64,000 bases of DNA from Argopecten irradians (taxonomy: Eukaryota > Mollusca > Bivalvia > Pectinida > Pectinidae): NCBI RefSeq assembly GCF_041381155.1, contig NC_091134.1, forward strand, positions 54,943,944 to 55,007,943. Reading direction: 5' to 3'. Positions 62,191-64,000 of the stretch are shown one piece after another. Position numbers and translations under genes: made by a program. Within the stretch, counting starts at the first letter, position 1, and every line of letters begins with the position of its first letter. A model generated the notes under the pieces. It saw nothing but the letters and a program-made list of their open reading frames with translations, was not told the origin of the DNA and searched no databases.

Positions 62191-64000
62191 TCACTCACTC
62201 CCACCTAATCCATTCATTAAGATACAATATATAAATGTATATGGATACTTTACTAAGTTTGCTTTGTAACCAAATCCATAAAATATCAATTAGTCTTTTT
62301 TACCTTATTAATTAGAATACACAAACTATATTAAAAATTCCAAGATCATTAAACAGCTACTCCACAAACATATTTATTCAAGCCCATTATAAATTGACAT
62401 GGAACCAGGATCATATATTGATTGGAGCACAAGTTTTAATTGTAACTGTCAAGTTAATTCACTACACATAACAGAACAATCGCTTTACTGGGATTGTCCC
62501 ATGAACTCTGGACAGATCCATCAATACATTCCAAATATAAACAGCAATTAAGACAGCAGTCTCTTTTTTGTTCTCCAGCATAAAATATCTTCTATGAATT
62601 TGGTCACTTAATAAATAAATCAATCATTACTTTGAATCTGCAACAAATGATCTTGCACAAATTTATAGCTCACATCAGCAATTATCATGTACAATTACAT
62701 ATGTACATTTCATTGCTGGGAATACGTAAACAGTTGACCCTCAAATAAATTATATATGATCAGAAAAAATTATCCAAATATAGTGAGTACAGATAAGTCA
62801 TTGAACACTAGAAGAGAAAACCAAGTTTGTATTGGTCATTATATTGATTCAGTATTTCAAGCTGACACAGGTTTTACAAATAAGCATATCCAAGTCCATT
62901 TAATCCAGCCACAAAATTTAGTGTTCATGTGGCTACTACATATCTTAGTCTACACACATGACACATGACACTCCTGATGCAAGACCAATTAATGCAAGTA
63001 AATTAACAACAGAAATCTTTTACAATATAAGGTAAATTAAGAAAATATTTCTATCATCTAAAATGTTGAAAAACTTGAATATTTCTGAATTCAAATTTCA
63101 ATTCAGATATTCAAAAGCTAACAAACCTTGGTTCTAGCCATATCCAGGTGTATACACAATTTGTTATAGAACTCATTTTATATAAAGGTATAAAAGACAA
63201 GAATGCAAATAAACGAAATTCTGTGGACTTTATATGCCTGTAGTGTTGGTTAACCCTTTCACAAAGAGCCTACCACAGCCTTAAAAACATTCAAACTTCA
63301 ATGAGAAATGCCAACAATACATGGCCGTCATTTCTACCTGACCGATATTCCTGACCTAATGCCTTAAACTCATTTACCAAGTTATTTTTGCATGGCATGA
63401 CCCTTTCAACGGAAGGTAATTTACCTTCGGATTTACCAACAAACTAGATCACCATGTATATGAGACATCAGAGAAATGTCTACAGTTTTAAAACAAGTCC
63501 TTTAAAAGATAATTAACTCAAGGACCCAGGAGGTGCCATTTTCTGGAGTTAATTATAGAAGCCTAATTCTGACCTGAATGTACCCCAGGATGTGTGTTAT
63601 AAGAACTGGAATGCTACCTAATTACCAACCTAGGCCTGATTACACCTACATCATATAGTACCTATAGATCAGCTCATCAAATCACAATGAATGAGAAAAC
63701 AGCTATTTATAGCCAAGTTTTTGTTTTAGAAACACTTAAAAATTAACGTATCTGACTAATTGTGATAATTTGTGCTTATATATTATGATTATATATATAT
63801 AGCACTGAAACAATATAAGAATTGATTGTTAACAATTTAAAGCTTAAAAGCAGCAATATTAGTCGACAATTGAATTCTTATTAAACTTGATAAGGCTTTG
63901 AAAAATATGACATGGTGACTGCATGCAGTACTAGTTTAATTTGCTCCTTTGTTGTTATTAGGAAAGCTGTGATTGTATGTCACCAATTTCAATAAACGGA
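62191..64000. other. Intergenic, no gene seen
   Basis: AT-rich, all frames short. The 70-codon open frame at 62756-62968 has no recognisable domain or splice context. No repeat family identified. Confidence 0.5.

Overview
The window looks like nuclear DNA from an animal, most likely a bivalve mollusc. It is AT-rich, and its genes are split into many small exons with GT-AG introns. Repeats are abundant: tRNA-like SINE remnants with a core (TTAAATGACCCTGGCTG...GACGTTAAAC) that I associate with bivalves, several MITE families, and satellite-like tandem arrays. The species call is inference from these repeats and from the protein families.

Four protein-coding genes are supported. Three lie in tandem on the + strand at about 5.3-9.2, 23.1-26.5 and 29.1-34.5 kb. 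They encode small secreted lipid-binding proteins of the ML/GM2-activator family. All three have four coding exons with the same phases (1, 2, 0), a signal peptide ending shortly before an Asp-Cys-Met, the Cys-Pro...Pro-Cys-x-Cys-Pro core, and a last exon carrying the closing Cys. The fourth, on the - strand at 41.7-54.2 kb, is a serine/threonine kinase of the STK33 type with 11 coding exons (453 residues once two probable homopolymer errors are allowed for).

Layout. 0-10.2 kb: ML gene 1 between the arms of a diverged inverted repeat; the left arm carries a second, orphan copy of the last exon in reverse orientation. 10.2-15.9 kb: a second inverted repeat around a fold-back element, then a 0.71-kb tandem duplication with long hairpins and a dispersed repeat rich in TGACGTCA. 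17.4-22.9 kb: a 29-bp minisatellite just upstream of ML gene 2. 29-34.5 kb: ML gene 3. 36.6-38.05 kb: a 44-bp tandem array in the AT-rich intergenic DNA where ML gene 3 and the kinase converge. 41.7-54.2 kb: the kinase, whose introns hold at least three MITE-like elements, a 70-73-bp array split by a mobile repeat with 325-bp units, and a 31-base C run. 55.9-62.2 kb: an 80-bp tandem array. The rest appears to be intergenic.

I see no tRNA, rRNA, CRISPR array, retroviral element or bacterial-type system. No novel multi-gene system can be claimed. The most interesting items are the divergence of disulfide cysteines among the three ML paralogs, the intact orphan ML exon in the inverted repeat, the repeat-borne TGACGTCA sites, the higher-order structure of the minisatellite, and signs of consensus errors in the assembly.
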